Shown here: positions 1-8,350 of the stretch, in pieces
Layout of the letters: the number at the start of each line of letters is the position of its first letter
Position numbering within the stretch: the first letter of the stretch is position 1
Source: Nocardioides mangrovi
GTDB lineage: Bacteria > Actinomycetota > Actinomycetes > Propionibacteriales > Nocardioidaceae
Direction of reading: 5' to 3'
Assembly (NCBI RefSeq): GCF_020073815.1
Contig: NZ_JAIQZJ010000014.1
Location: 1 to 64,000 of the forward strand
DNA: 64,000 bases
Made by a program: the position numbers and the translations under genes
The notes under the pieces: generated by a model
Told to the model about the DNA's origin: nothing
The model's database searches: none
Seen by the model: the letters and a program-made list of their open reading frames with translations, nothing else

Positions 1-25
1 GCCAAGGGCGCGTTAGCGTGAGTCA

Positions 26-82
26 CGAGGACCTCCAGTAGGTGGGTAGGTGTGGTAACCCCCTCCGTACTGGAGGTCCTCG
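26..82. repeat. 15-bp inverted repeat, candidate terminator
   Basis: CGAGGACCTCCAGTA at 26-40 is perfectly complementary to TACTGGAGGTCCTCG at 68-82, with a 27-base loop. It lies just beyond the stop codon (129) of the minus-strand gene cluster, so it could end that transcript. There is no clear U tract. The rest of 1-128 shows no gene. Confidence 0.6.
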
Positions 83-128
83 CTATTCGTCTACGCCTCG
101 CCGTTCACAACCTGATGAGGAACTACAC

Positions 129-386
129 CTAGGCGTCGGTGTCGTAGCCCTTCGTGGCCTGACGTGCGGCCGCGGCCGGGTCGTAGCTCCGTACGTCGTG
201 CGTTCGCACCACGTGGACCACGGCGATGAGTGCGGCCGCGCCGGCCAGGACCCACATCAGCTCGCCGACCGCGTCCCGGGCGGGCGTGCTGGTGGTGCGC
301 TGGTGGAAGAACACACCGACGAGCACGAAGTAGATCGCGACGGTCCCGGCCAGCACGGCCGGGTAGTACGACGGTCGCTGCGGCAT
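129..386 (-). CDS. small two-helix membrane protein, function unknown
   Basis: This 85-residue protein starts at an ATG (384-386) 29 bases downstream of menA on the same strand. Residues about 9-27 and 42-61 are hydrophobic and look like two membrane helices, with a short charged tail ending in KGYDTDA. I do not recognise the family. Its place as last gene of an MFS-menA transcript suggests a membrane role linked to menaquinone or simply co-transcription. Longer in-frame readings run back through menA on the wrong frame and were discarded. Confidence 0.65.
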   Translation of the reverse strand: MPQRPSYYPAVLAGTVAIYFVLVGVFFHQRTTSTPARDAVGELMWVLAGAAALIAVVHVVRTHDVRSYDPAAAARQATKGYDTDA

Positions 387-415
387 GGCGTGAGCATGCC
401 ACCTCCCGCCCGGGT

Positions 416-1291
416 TCAACCGGCGACGACGAGCCCGACGGCCACCAGAGCCGCCCACAGCAGCTCGGCGAGGCCCGTCTGCTGGAGCACCGGGATCAGG
501 CCGGGCCCGACCGCTGCGCCCAGCACGGTGCGGGTGGCCGGGGCGGCGAGCACCAGGAAGCCGAGCCCGAGGACGGCCCACCACGAGGTGACGACGGCGA
601 CGCCGAGGACGGCGAGCGCAGCGACGACCACCAGCGCGGCGTACAGGCGGCGGGTGCCGCGGTCGCCGAGCAGCACCGCGAGGGTGCGCTTGCCGGCGAG
701 CGTGTCGGTCGGGATGTCCCGCAGGTTGTTGGCGACGAGGATCGCGCAGGCCAACGCACCGACGCCGACGGCGGCCCAGAGCGCGGCCCACTCCCAGGTC
801 TCCGTCTGCACGTACGTCGTGCCGATCACGGCGACCAGGCCGAAGAAGACGAAGACCATCACTTCGCCGAGGCCGAGGTAGCCGTAGGGCTTCGAGCCGC
901 CGGTGTAGTACCAGGCCGCGACGACGCAGACGAGCCCGACCGCGACCAGCCACCAGGCCGTGGTCGCCGCGAGTACCAGGCCGGCGACCCCGGCCACCCC
1001 GAAGGCGAGGAACGCCGCGCGCTTCACCGCACCAGGCGCGGCCGCGCCGGAGCCGACCAGCCGCATCGGCCCGACCCGGTCGGCGTCGGTGCCGCGGATC
1101 CCGTCGGAGTAGTCGTTGGCGTAGTTGACCGCGACCTGGAGGGCCAGCGACACCACGAGGGCGAGCAGCGCCTTCCACCAGACCGCGCCGTCGGCGTACG
1201 CCGCGACGCCGGTGCCGGCCAGGACCGGGGACACGGCAGCGGGCAGGGTGCGCGGCCGGGCGCCGGCGAGCCACTGAGCAGGAGTTGCCAC
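416..1291 (-). CDS. menA: 1,4-dihydroxy-2-naphthoate polyprenyltransferase MenA
   Basis: This 291-residue integral membrane prenyltransferase attaches the polyprenyl chain to 1,4-dihydroxy-2-naphthoate, giving demethylmenaquinone. The UbiA-family aspartate motif NDYSD is at 59-63 and the second acidic motif NNLRDIPTD at 188-196. Both bind Mg2+-diphosphate in this family. Hydrophobic segments fit about eight or nine helices. The start is GTG at 1289-1291, ten bases after the MFS gene stops, with no strong ribosome site, which suggests coupled translation. Length and motifs match MenA closely; a UbiA paralogue is unlikely given the men genes next door. Confidence 0.93.
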   Translation of the reverse strand: MATPAQWLAGARPRTLPAAVSPVLAGTGVAAYADGAVWWKALLALVVSLALQVAVNYANDYSDGIRGTDADRVGPMRLVGSGAAAPGAVKRAAFLAFGVAGVAGLVLAATTAWWLVAVGLVCVVAAWYYTGGSKPYGYLGLGEVMVFVFFGLVAVIGTTYVQTETWEWAALWAAVGVGALACAILVANNLRDIPTDTLAGKRTLAVLLGDRGTRRLYAALVVVAALAVLGVAVVTSWWAVLGLGFLVLAAPATRTVLGAAVGPGLIPVLQQTGLAELLWAALVAVGLVVAG

Positions 1292-1301
1292 GACGGATGA
1301 T

Positions 1302-2555
1302 TCAAGCAGCAGCGTCGGCGTGGACGCGCGCGAGGTAGCGCTCGGCGGCGCGCGAGGACGGCCCCATGCCGAGGACGCCGACCACGATGATCGCCGCGAT
1401 CAGCAGCCAGCCGGTCGTGCCCCACTCCATCGCCAGGTAGGTGAACAGGGCCGGTGCCCACACGTTGCCGAGGATGCTCCCGAGCTGGGCTGCGCCCTGG
1501 TACTCGCCGCGTCGGTCGGGATCGGACAGCTCGGAGAGGAAGCCCCAGTGCCCGGCCGACTGGAAGAGCTCGGCACCGGTCACCGTCACGTGGCCCAGCC
1601 AGACGAGCAGGATCGTGGTCCAGCCGAGGGTGTCGTGGGTGACCAGCACGATCAGGCAGGACAGCACGAAGAAGGCGCCGCTGATCCGGGCGGCGCGCAG
1701 CGAGGAGGAGACCGAGTCGACGCCCCGCGCGGCTGGGACCTGCAGCAGCACGGCGAGCACCGTGTTGGTGCCGAAGAGCCACGCCAGCAGCACGTGGGGG
1801 GCGTCGGTCTCCTGCACCAGCCAGAGCGGGATCACGATGTTGAGCAGCACCTGGTTGGTGCCGAGGATCCCGTCGCAGACGTTGAGCAGCACGAAGCCGC
1901 GGTTGCGCAGCGCGCTGCCCTGGACCGCCTTCTCCACCGGCACGACGTCCTCGGCCGTCGGCTTGTCGTGCGGGGCGTCCGGCAGTCGCGTGATCATCAC
2001 GCCGTTCGCGAGCAGCACGCAGGCCGTCAGCCACGGGACGGCCCGGATCACGGTGTCGCTGTCCGAGGCGAGCGCGAGGCCGCCGATGAGGGCACCGATC
2101 GTGAAGCCGATGTTGAGCGCGGCCCGGACGAACGCCGAGGTCCGCACCCGCTCCTCGCGCGGGAAGATGTCGATCGTGTAGGCGCCCCGGCCGGACCAGC
2201 CGGCGTTCTGCACGACCTCGAGAAGCACGACGAGGACCAGGAACGTCGCGAAGCCGCCGATGAACGGCCAGACCAGGTAGAGCGCCGCCATCGTGAAGGC
2301 GCTCAACCCCCAGAGGCGCTTGGGCCCGAGCCGGTCGGCCAGCTTGCCGGCCGGGATCGAGCAGCAGAAGCTGGCCAGCCCGCCGACGGTCAGGCCGAGA
2401 CCGACCTGGGCGGCGCTCAGGCCGACGATCTGGGTGAAGAAGACCGCGCTGCCGGTGAGGAACGCGCCCTCGCCCGTCGCGAAGAGCACCGACTGTGCCG
2501 AGAGCCTCCGCGCGAGTGGCGTCGGCGGCAGGAATCGATCCAGACGGGTCGGCAC
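1302..2555 (-). CDS. MFS transporter
   Basis: This is a 417-residue major facilitator protein with about 12 hydrophobic segments. The loop between helices 2 and 3 carries the MFS signature-like GKLADRLGPKRL (about residues 70-81). It begins with GTG at 2553-2555 and stops ten bases before menA, so the two are almost certainly co-transcribed. The substrate cannot be read from the sequence. Drug or metabolite efflux is the usual annotation for this type. The link to menA may be structural rather than functional. Confidence 0.8.
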   Translation of the reverse strand: MPTRLDRFLPPTPLARRLSAQSVLFATGEGAFLTGSAVFFTQIVGLSAAQVGLGLTVGGLASFCCSIPAGKLADRLGPKRLWGLSAFTMAALYLVWPFIGGFATFLVLVVLLEVVQNAGWSGRGAYTIDIFPREERVRTSAFVRAALNIGFTIGALIGGLALASDSDTVIRAVPWLTACVLLANGVMITRLPDAPHDKPTAEDVVPVEKAVQGSALRNRGFVLLNVCDGILGTNQVLLNIVIPLWLVQETDAPHVLLAWLFGTNTVLAVLLQVPAARGVDSVSSSLRAARISGAFFVLSCLIVLVTHDTLGWTTILLVWLGHVTVTGAELFQSAGHWGFLSELSDPDRRGEYQGAAQLGSILGNVWAPALFTYLAMEWGTTGWLLIAAIIVVGVLGMGPSSRAAERYLARVHADAAA

Positions 2556-2741
2556 CAGGGCATCCCATCACGCGGGTCTAGTGCCGCGGGTGGAAAGTAT
2601 CTGGATGGTGGGTGTCGTCAGGGTGCGTGCCTGGCAAGGCGGCGTCGCGCCGGGCTACCGGGCGTAGCTCCAGCGATGCCAACGCAGCCAGGTGCGTGCC
2701 ATGGCGGCTCGAACCGTCCAACGACTTTTCGCCCGTGGCAC

Positions 2742-2747
2742 TAGTCT
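2742..2747 (+). promoter_or_regulatory. -10 box of a leaderless-type menE promoter
   Basis: TAGTCT lies 7 bases before an in-frame GTG at 2755. The same box and spacing recur before several other genes here (16053, 17739). This pattern supports transcription starting at or next to the start codon and decides the menE start. Confidence 0.6.
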
Positions 2748-2754
2748 CGGCCAG

Positions 2755-3729
2755 GTGATTTCGGAGGTCCGCGGGCTCGGCGCCTGGCTCGCCGCCGACG
2801 ACCCGGGTCCGTGGATCGTCGAGACCTCCGGCTCGACCGGTGCGCCCAAGCGCGTGGTCCTCTCGCGGGCCGCTGTGCTCGCCTCCGTCGAGGCCTCCGC
2901 GCGCCGGCTCGGCGGCTCCGGCCGCTGGCTGCTGGCGCTGCCGTCGGCGTACGTCGCCGGCCTGCAGGTGATCTGCCGGTCCCTGGTGGCGGGCTACGAG
3001 CCGGTGGTGCTCGACGAGCACGCGACCTTCGCCGACGCGGCCCACGACTGCGACTTCGTCTCGCTGGTGCCGACGCAGCTGCACCGGCTCCTCGACTCGG
3101 ACGCCGACGTGCTCCGCGCCTTCCGCACCGTGCTCCTCGGTGGGGGTCCGATCGACCCCGGTCTCCGGCGCCGGGCCGAGGACGCAGGGGTCCGCGTGGT
3201 GGCGACGTACGGCTCGGCCGAGACCGCCGGCGGGTGCGTCTACGACGGGCTGCCGCTCGACGGCGTCGGTGTCGCCATCGACCGCGACGGCCGGATCCGG
3301 CTGGGCGGGCCGACCCTCTTCGACCGGTACGACGGTGATCCCGAGCTCACCGCCCAGGTCCTGGTCGACGGCTGGTTCCTGACCTCCGATGCCGGTCGGC
3401 TCGACGACGACGGCCGGCTCCGGGTCCTCGGGCGGCTCGACGACGTGGTGGTCAGCGGCGGTGTGAACGTGCCCGCGCCCGCGGTCGCCGCTCGGGTGCG
3501 GGACCACCCGGACGTGGTGGCGGCCGAGGTGCTCGGCGTACCGGACGAGGAGTGGGGCAACCGTCTGGTTGCGTTCGTCGTCGGCCCGCTCTCCCTGGAC
3601 GCGGTCCGGGAGTGGGTGGCCGACGCCCACCCGCGGTCCTGGGCGCCGCGCCAGCTGGTGGCGCTCGACGAGATCCCGCTGCTGCCCAACGGCAAGCCGG
3701 ACCGGCTCACGCTCCGGAGCCTGGTGTGA
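2755..3729 (+). CDS. menE: o-succinylbenzoate--CoA ligase MenE
   Basis: This ANL-superfamily enzyme activates o-succinylbenzoate with ATP and CoA. The phosphate-binding motif TSGSTGAPK is at residues 24-32. ATYGSAETAGG follows in mid-protein, then TSDAGRLDDDGRLRVLGRLDD (hinge region). The catalytic lysine motif LLPNGKPDR is near the C-terminus. The 324-residue length is near the short actinobacterial MenE form. The GTG at 2755 is preferred over in-frame starts at 2692 and 2701 because a -10 box sits 7 bases before it and the ANL core begins directly after. Its last bases overlap menC. Confidence 0.9.
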   Translation: MISEVRGLGAWLAADDPGPWIVETSGSTGAPKRVVLSRAAVLASVEASARRLGGSGRWLLALPSAYVAGLQVICRSLVAGYEPVVLDEHATFADAAHDCDFVSLVPTQLHRLLDSDADVLRAFRTVLLGGGPIDPGLRRRAEDAGVRVVATYGSAETAGGCVYDGLPLDGVGVAIDRDGRIRLGGPTLFDRYDGDPELTAQVLVDGWFLTSDAGRLDDDGRLRVLGRLDDVVVSGGVNVPAPAVAARVRDHPDVVAAEVLGVPDEEWGNRLVAFVVGPLSLDAVREWVADAHPRSWAPRQLVALDEIPLLPNGKPDRLTLRSLV

Positions 3730-4673
3730 TCGTCTACAGCGTGCCGATGCGCACCCGCTTCCGCGGCATCACCGTGCGCGAGGGCGTGCTGGTCGAGGGT
3801 CCCGCGGGCTGGGGCGAGTGGAGCCCCTTCCTGGAGTACGACGCGGCGGTCGCCGAGCCGTGGCTGCGCTGCGCCGAGGAGGCGGCCGCGGGCGACTGGC
3901 CGGCGCCGGTGCGCGACTCCGTGCCCGTCAACGTCACCGTGCCGGCGGTCGGTCCCGAGCAGGCCCACGAGATCGTGCGCCGCGGCGGCTGCCGCACCGC
4001 GAAGGTGAAGGTCGCCGAGCCCGGGCAGACCCGCGCCGACGAGCAGGCCCGACTCGAGGCGGTGCGCGACGCGCTCGGCCCGGACGGCCGGGTCCGGATC
4101 GACGTCAACGGCCTGTGGGACGTCGACACCGCCGTCGCCGCCATCGGCGTCCTGGACCGCGCGGCCGGCGGGCTGGAGTACGTCGAGCAGCCGGTCGCGA
4201 CCGTCGAGGACCTCGCCGTCGTCCGCCGCCGCGTGGACGTGCCGGTCGCGGCCGACGAGTCGATCCGGCGGGCCGAGGACCCCTACCGGGTGCGCGACCT
4301 GGCCGCCGCCGACGTGGCGGTGCTCAAGGTCCAGCCGCTCGGGGGGGTGCGGGCCTGCCTGCGGATCGCCGAGGAGATCGGGCTGCCGGTCGTCGTGTCG
4401 TCCGCTCTCGAGACCAGCGTCGGGATCGCCGCCGGGATCGCGCTCGCCGCCGCCTTGCCGGAGCTGCCCTACGCGTGCGGCCTCGCGACGGTCCAGCTGC
4501 TGACCGGCGACGTCGTCACCGAGTCGCTGCTGCCCGTCGACGGCGCGCTCCCGGTGCGGGTGCCGTCGGTCGACCCGGCGCTGCTCGCGACGCACGCCGC
4601 CGCTCCGGACCGGGTCGCCCACTGGGAGGCCCGGCTCGCCGACGTACGCGCCCTGCGAGAGGATCGGGTGTGA
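3726..4673 (+). CDS. menC: o-succinylbenzoate synthase MenC
   Basis: This enolase-superfamily enzyme dehydrates SHCHC to o-succinylbenzoate. The catalytic lysine pair is KVK at 93-95. Metal ligands fit D126, E154 and D177, and the second catalytic lysine K201 lies in VLKVQPLGG. Length is 315 residues, typical of actinobacterial MenC. It starts at GTG 3726, overlapping the menE stop (GTGA), and its own TGA overlaps the menD start, so the three genes form one translationally coupled unit. Confidence 0.92.
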   Translation: MIVYSVPMRTRFRGITVREGVLVEGPAGWGEWSPFLEYDAAVAEPWLRCAEEAAAGDWPAPVRDSVPVNVTVPAVGPEQAHEIVRRGGCRTAKVKVAEPGQTRADEQARLEAVRDALGPDGRVRIDVNGLWDVDTAVAAIGVLDRAAGGLEYVEQPVATVEDLAVVRRRVDVPVAADESIRRAEDPYRVRDLAAADVAVLKVQPLGGVRACLRIAEEIGLPVVVSSALETSVGIAAGIALAAALPELPYACGLATVQLLTGDVVTESLLPVDGALPVRVPSVDPALLATHAAAPDRVAHWEARLADVRALREDRV

Positions 4674-6250
4674 CCTCCACCGACCTCGCGCGCCGGGTGC
4701 TGACCGCGCTGATCGAGGCCGGCGTCACCGAGGTCGTGGTCTGCCCCGGCTCCCGCAACGCGCCGCTCTCCTTCGCGGCGTACGACGCCGCGGCGGCGGG
4801 ACTGGTCCGGCTGCACACCCGCATCGACGAGCGGGCGGCCGGCTTCCTGGCCCTCGGGCTGACCAAGAACCACCGCCGCGCGGCCGTGATCTGCACCTCC
4901 GGCACCGGCGTCGCCAACCTGCACCCGGCCGTCCTCGAGGCCGCGCACGCGGGGGTCGACCTCGTCGTCGTCACCGCCGACCGGCCGGCCCGGCTGCGGG
5001 GCACCTCGGCCAACCAGACCACCGACCAGGTCGGCATCTTCGGGCCGCTGGTCGCGACCCAGGACGCGACCGGGGGGATCGACCTGATCACCGGCTCGCC
5101 GGTGCACCTCAACGTGCCCCTCGACGAGCCGCTCCTGCCCGACGACCGGTGGGCTCCGGACGTCGTGCCGGGGGAGCCGGTCCACCGCGCCGTCGCCGCG
5201 TCGCTGACCACGCTCCCGGTCGGTCCGCGCACCGTCGTGGTCGCGGGCGACGACGCCGGTCCTCGTGCCCGGGTGCTCGCCGAGCAGGCCGGGTGGCCGC
5301 TGCTCGCCGAGCCGTCCAGCGGCTCGCGCACCGGCGACAGCGCCATCCGCACCTACCGGCTCCTGCTCGGCTCCGACCTCGGCGAGCGCGTCGAGCGGGT
5401 CGTGGTGTGCGGCCATCCGACCCTGTCGCGTCCGGTCAGCCGGCTGCTCGGCCGCGAGGACGTGGAGGTCGTCGACATCGGGGGCAGCTGGGGTGCCTGG
5501 TCGGAGCGACCCTTCCCCGTCGACGGCCGGGTCATCGGTGGCGTCGGGGTGGACGAGCCCGACGACCCCACCTGGCTCGAGGACTGGCGCGAGGCGGACC
5601 GCTCGGTCAGCCGTCAGCTGGACGCGCTCCTCGCGGCCGAGCGCGACCTCACGCCGCACGAGGTCGCCGGGACCGTCGCCCGTGCGCTGCCGGCCGGCGG
5701 CCTGCTCGTCGTCGGTGCCTCGAGCCCGATCCGCGACCTCGACCTGATGGTGCCCCGCTACGACGTCGGCGCGCGCCGCAAGGTGATCGCCAACCGCGGC
5801 CTGGCCGGCATCGACGGCACCGTCTCGACCGCGATCGGCGCCGCTCTCGCCCGGTCGAGCACCCGGTCGTTCGCGCTCATGGGGGACGTGACCTTCCTGC
5901 ACGACGCCAACGGTCTGGTCATCGGCCCCGGCGAGCCCGTCCCCGACCTCACCATCGTGGTCGTCAACGACGACGGTGGCTCGATCTTCACCATGCTCGA
6001 GCAGGGGGCGCCGCCGTACGCCGAGCAGTACGAGCGCCTCTTCGGCACCCCGCACCACGTCGACCTCGCCGCCCTCTGCGCCGCCACCCGCACCCCGCAC
6101 TGGCGGGTCGGGTCGCTGCCCGAGCTCGAGCAGGCGCTCGCCTCGCCCAACGGCGGCATCGAGGTGGTCGAGGTCGTGGTCCGCCGCGACAACCGGCGCG
6201 ACCTCGACGAGCGGATCCGCGCGCTGCGGCCGTCGCCGGGCGCCGGCTAA
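4670..6250 (+). CDS. menD: SEPHCHC synthase MenD
   Basis: This thiamine diphosphate enzyme joins isochorismate and 2-oxoglutarate to give SEPHCHC, the committed step. Residues about 20-60 carry VVVCPGSRNAPLS and IDERAAGF, with E54 at the place of the cofactor-activating glutamate. The C-terminal third has NRGLAGIDG and the Mg-ThDP motif starting at GDVTFLHDANGL and ending at the NDDGGSIF segment. Length is 526 residues, normal for MenD. It starts at GTG 4670 overlapping the menC stop. It is the last gene of the menECD unit. Confidence 0.94.
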   Translation: MTSTDLARRVLTALIEAGVTEVVVCPGSRNAPLSFAAYDAAAAGLVRLHTRIDERAAGFLALGLTKNHRRAAVICTSGTGVANLHPAVLEAAHAGVDLVVVTADRPARLRGTSANQTTDQVGIFGPLVATQDATGGIDLITGSPVHLNVPLDEPLLPDDRWAPDVVPGEPVHRAVAASLTTLPVGPRTVVVAGDDAGPRARVLAEQAGWPLLAEPSSGSRTGDSAIRTYRLLLGSDLGERVERVVVCGHPTLSRPVSRLLGREDVEVVDIGGSWGAWSERPFPVDGRVIGGVGVDEPDDPTWLEDWREADRSVSRQLDALLAAERDLTPHEVAGTVARALPAGGLLVVGASSPIRDLDLMVPRYDVGARRKVIANRGLAGIDGTVSTAIGAALARSSTRSFALMGDVTFLHDANGLVIGPGEPVPDLTIVVVNDDGGSIFTMLEQGAPPYAEQYERLFGTPHHVDLAALCAATRTPHWRVGSLPELEQALASPNGGIEVVEVVVRRDNRRDLDERIRALRPSPGAG

Positions 6251-6331
6251 GAGAAATCGCGGTCGCTCCCGCCCTCGACTTACCCGATCTGCGGGCTGCG
6301 GCGGAGCGGGGTCCGGGTGTGCGCTCGGACC

Positions 6332-7654
6332 ATGTGGTTCTCGACTCGGCGGAGACGGCGGATCCAGGTCGGCGCGGCAGCGGGTGCGCTGCTGGCTGGG
6401 CTGCTGAGTGGGCTCGTGGTCGCGGCGCCGCCACCGTCGGCGGCGGGTCCGGTCATCCCGTCGCTGCCCCGGGCGGACGCCGACGACCGGACGCCGCGCG
6501 TGGTCGACGACGCCGCGGTGCCGGAGGCGGGGGTCTACGAGCTGCACCAGGTCGGGGGGACGATGTACGCCGGCGGCGACTTCCGCACCGTCCTGAGCGC
6601 CGACCGGCGGACGACGTACGCGCGCCGCAACTTCCTCGCCTTCGACGCCACCACCGGCGCCGTCTCGTCGTTCGCCCCACGCTTCGGCGGGCAGGTGTGG
6701 GCGATGGAGTCGAGCCCCGACGGCCGCTACCTCTACATCGGCGGCACGTTCGGCTCGGTCGACGGCGTGGCCGCGAACCGCCTGGTGAAGTGGGACCTGC
6801 AGCTCAACCGGGTGGACCCGACCTTCCGCTTCACGGTGCCGGTCCAGCGGGTCAGCGACCTGCAGCTGGTCGGCAACCGGCTCTTCGTCGCCGGCACCTG
6901 GGAGGGCGGGCTCGTCGCGGTCGACCCGACGACGGGTGCGGCCTCGGGCTACTTCGACGGCACCCAGGTCCGCGGCGGCAACACGCAGTGGTCGACGCGC
7001 GCCTACCGGTTCGCGGTCAACCCGGCCGCGACCCGGATGGTGGTCATCGGGTCGTTCACCTCGGTCGGCGGCCAGCGCCGTGCCGAGGTGGCGATGCTCA
7101 ACCTCGGCACGACGGCCGCGACCGTGTCGGCCTGGCACTCAACCCGGTGGGACCAGATCTGCAACGGCAGCCGCTGGTACACCCGCGACGTCGACTGGCT
7201 GCCCGACGGGAGCGCGTTCGCCGTCGTGACCTCGGGTGGGGACGAGCCGACGGGGTCGACGCTGCTCTGCGACGCCGCGTCCCTCTGGCGGCCGGTCGAC
7301 GCGGACGGTCAGCAGCCGGTGTGGGTCAACTACACCGGCGGCGACACCTTCCACTCCGTCGCCGCCACCAACCGGGCGATCTTCGTCGGCGGCCACCAGC
7401 GCTGGCTCGACAACCCCCTCGGGAACAACGCCGCCGGCCCGGGCTCGGTGCCGCGACTGGGTCTGGGCGCGATCGACCCGGCGACCGGCCGGGCGCTGTC
7501 GTGGAACCCGTGGAAGAGCACCGAGGGCGGCCTGGGCGCCTACGACCTCTACTTCACCTCCCGGGGTCTCTGGGTCGGTCACTTCGAGCGCGGGCTCGGC
7601 ACCGGCCCCAACGGGCACGAGACCCACGAGGGTCTCGGCCTGCTGCCCTACTGA
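6332..7654 (+). CDS. secreted beta-propeller-like protein of unknown function
   Basis: The N-terminus has an arginine-rich stretch (RRRRR), a hydrophobic core rich in Ala, Gly and Leu, and an AAP-rich end, which reads as a signal peptide of about 38 residues. The mature part repeats short units such as GTMYAGGDF, YLYIGGTFGSVDG, NRLFVAGTW, RMVVIGSFTSVGG and RAIFVGGHQRWLD. This is the pattern of delta-60/Kelch-like propeller blades seen in secreted actinobacterial proteins. ATG at 6332 is preferred to GTG at 6317. No catalytic residues are evident. It sits between menD and an opposite-strand hydrolase without operon links. Length 440 residues. Confidence 0.7.
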   Translation: MWFSTRRRRRIQVGAAAGALLAGLLSGLVVAAPPPSAAGPVIPSLPRADADDRTPRVVDDAAVPEAGVYELHQVGGTMYAGGDFRTVLSADRRTTYARRNFLAFDATTGAVSSFAPRFGGQVWAMESSPDGRYLYIGGTFGSVDGVAANRLVKWDLQLNRVDPTFRFTVPVQRVSDLQLVGNRLFVAGTWEGGLVAVDPTTGAASGYFDGTQVRGGNTQWSTRAYRFAVNPAATRMVVIGSFTSVGGQRRAEVAMLNLGTTAATVSAWHSTRWDQICNGSRWYTRDVDWLPDGSAFAVVTSGGDEPTGSTLLCDAASLWRPVDADGQQPVWVNYTGGDTFHSVAATNRAIFVGGHQRWLDNPLGNNAAGPGSVPRLGLGAIDPATGRALSWNPWKSTEGGLGAYDLYFTSRGLWVGHFERGLGTGPNGHETHEGLGLLPY

Positions 7655-7664
7655 GGGCTGCTCG

Positions 7665-8288
7665 TCAGCCCAGCAGACGTCCGGTCAGGTCGGTGATCGC
7701 GGCGGCCACCTCCGCGGGGGCGACCAGCTGGTGCAGGTGCCGGCCGGGCAGGCCGAGGACCGGCCAGCCCCGGTCGTGGGCGAGGCGGATCTCCTCGGCG
7801 TACGTGCCGCCGAAGGCGAGGTACGCCGACGGTCGGTCGGCCCAGCCGTCCGGCACTGGCACCCGCGTCTCGAAGGAGGAGACCGGCAGCCGCGGCTGCT
7901 CCGCCTCGACCGCGGCCCGGGTCGCGGCGTCGGGGAAGAGCGGGTCGACATCCGCGTCGTCCCACCAGTGCGACCAGGGCGGCAGGAGGCCGGCGTCGTC
8001 GGCGAGCCTCGAGAGGAAGTCGAGGAAGCGGGGTGGGGCCAGCGCCGTGTCGGACGCACCCCCGGCCGGCAGCGCGGCGTCGACGTAGACGGTCGCGCGG
8101 GCGCCGAGCCTCTCGGCGAGCCGCGGGGCGTGCAGGCCGGCGTTGCTGTGCGGCACGAGCACGACTCCCTCGGCCTGGGTCCGGTCCAGCTCGTCGACCG
8201 TCGCGACCCTGGCGCCGAGCAGGTCGGCCACCGGCGCCCACGACGCGGGTCCGAGCAGCGGGCTCGGGACCAGGATCAGCTCGACCAC
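7665..8288 (-). CDS. small alpha/beta-hydrolase-like protein
   Basis: This 207-residue protein has the order of a compact alpha/beta hydrolase. An N-terminal strand (VELILVPSPLLG) is followed by a nucleophile-elbow-like VLVPHSNAG (S48), and a late histidine motif LPGRHLHQLVAP could supply the catalytic His. The elbow departs from the usual GxSxG because Pro-His precedes Ser. Substrate is unknown. It starts at GTG 8286-8288, six bases after a TAGCCT box on the minus strand. It converges with the propeller gene and diverges from the AraC-type gene. Confidence 0.6.
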   Translation of the reverse strand: MVELILVPSPLLGPASWAPVADLLGARVATVDELDRTQAEGVVLVPHSNAGLHAPRLAERLGARATVYVDAALPAGGASDTALAPPRFLDFLSRLADDAGLLPPWSHWWDDADVDPLFPDAATRAAVEAEQPRLPVSSFETRVPVPDGWADRPSAYLAFGGTYAEEIRLAHDRGWPVLGLPGRHLHQLVAPAEVAAAITDLTGRLLG

Positions 8289-8294
8289 GCGAGC

Positions 8295-8300
8295 AGGCTA
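8295..8300 (-). promoter_or_regulatory. -10 box, leaderless-type promoter of the hydrolase gene
   Basis: Read on the minus strand, TAGCCT is followed by six bases and then the GTG start at 8288. This matches the arrangement seen before menE, menF, menG, rarD and kup in this window. Confidence 0.5.
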
Positions 8301-8350
8301 CGCAAGCACGATCAAGCGCGACCTCCGCCCGGCGCAGCATGATCGGGGGC

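Noticed and set aside
2692..2754. Longer menE start at GTG 2692 or ATG 2701
   Set aside because: The added residues do not fit the ANL fold. The -10 box at 2742-2747 would lie inside the gene.
4469..7138. Long minus-strand open frame of 889 codons opposite menC, menD and the propeller gene
   Set aside because: It runs antiparallel through well-conserved genes. GC-rich codons with few stops produce such shadows. Its translation is Arg/Gly/Asp-rich with no recognisable domain.
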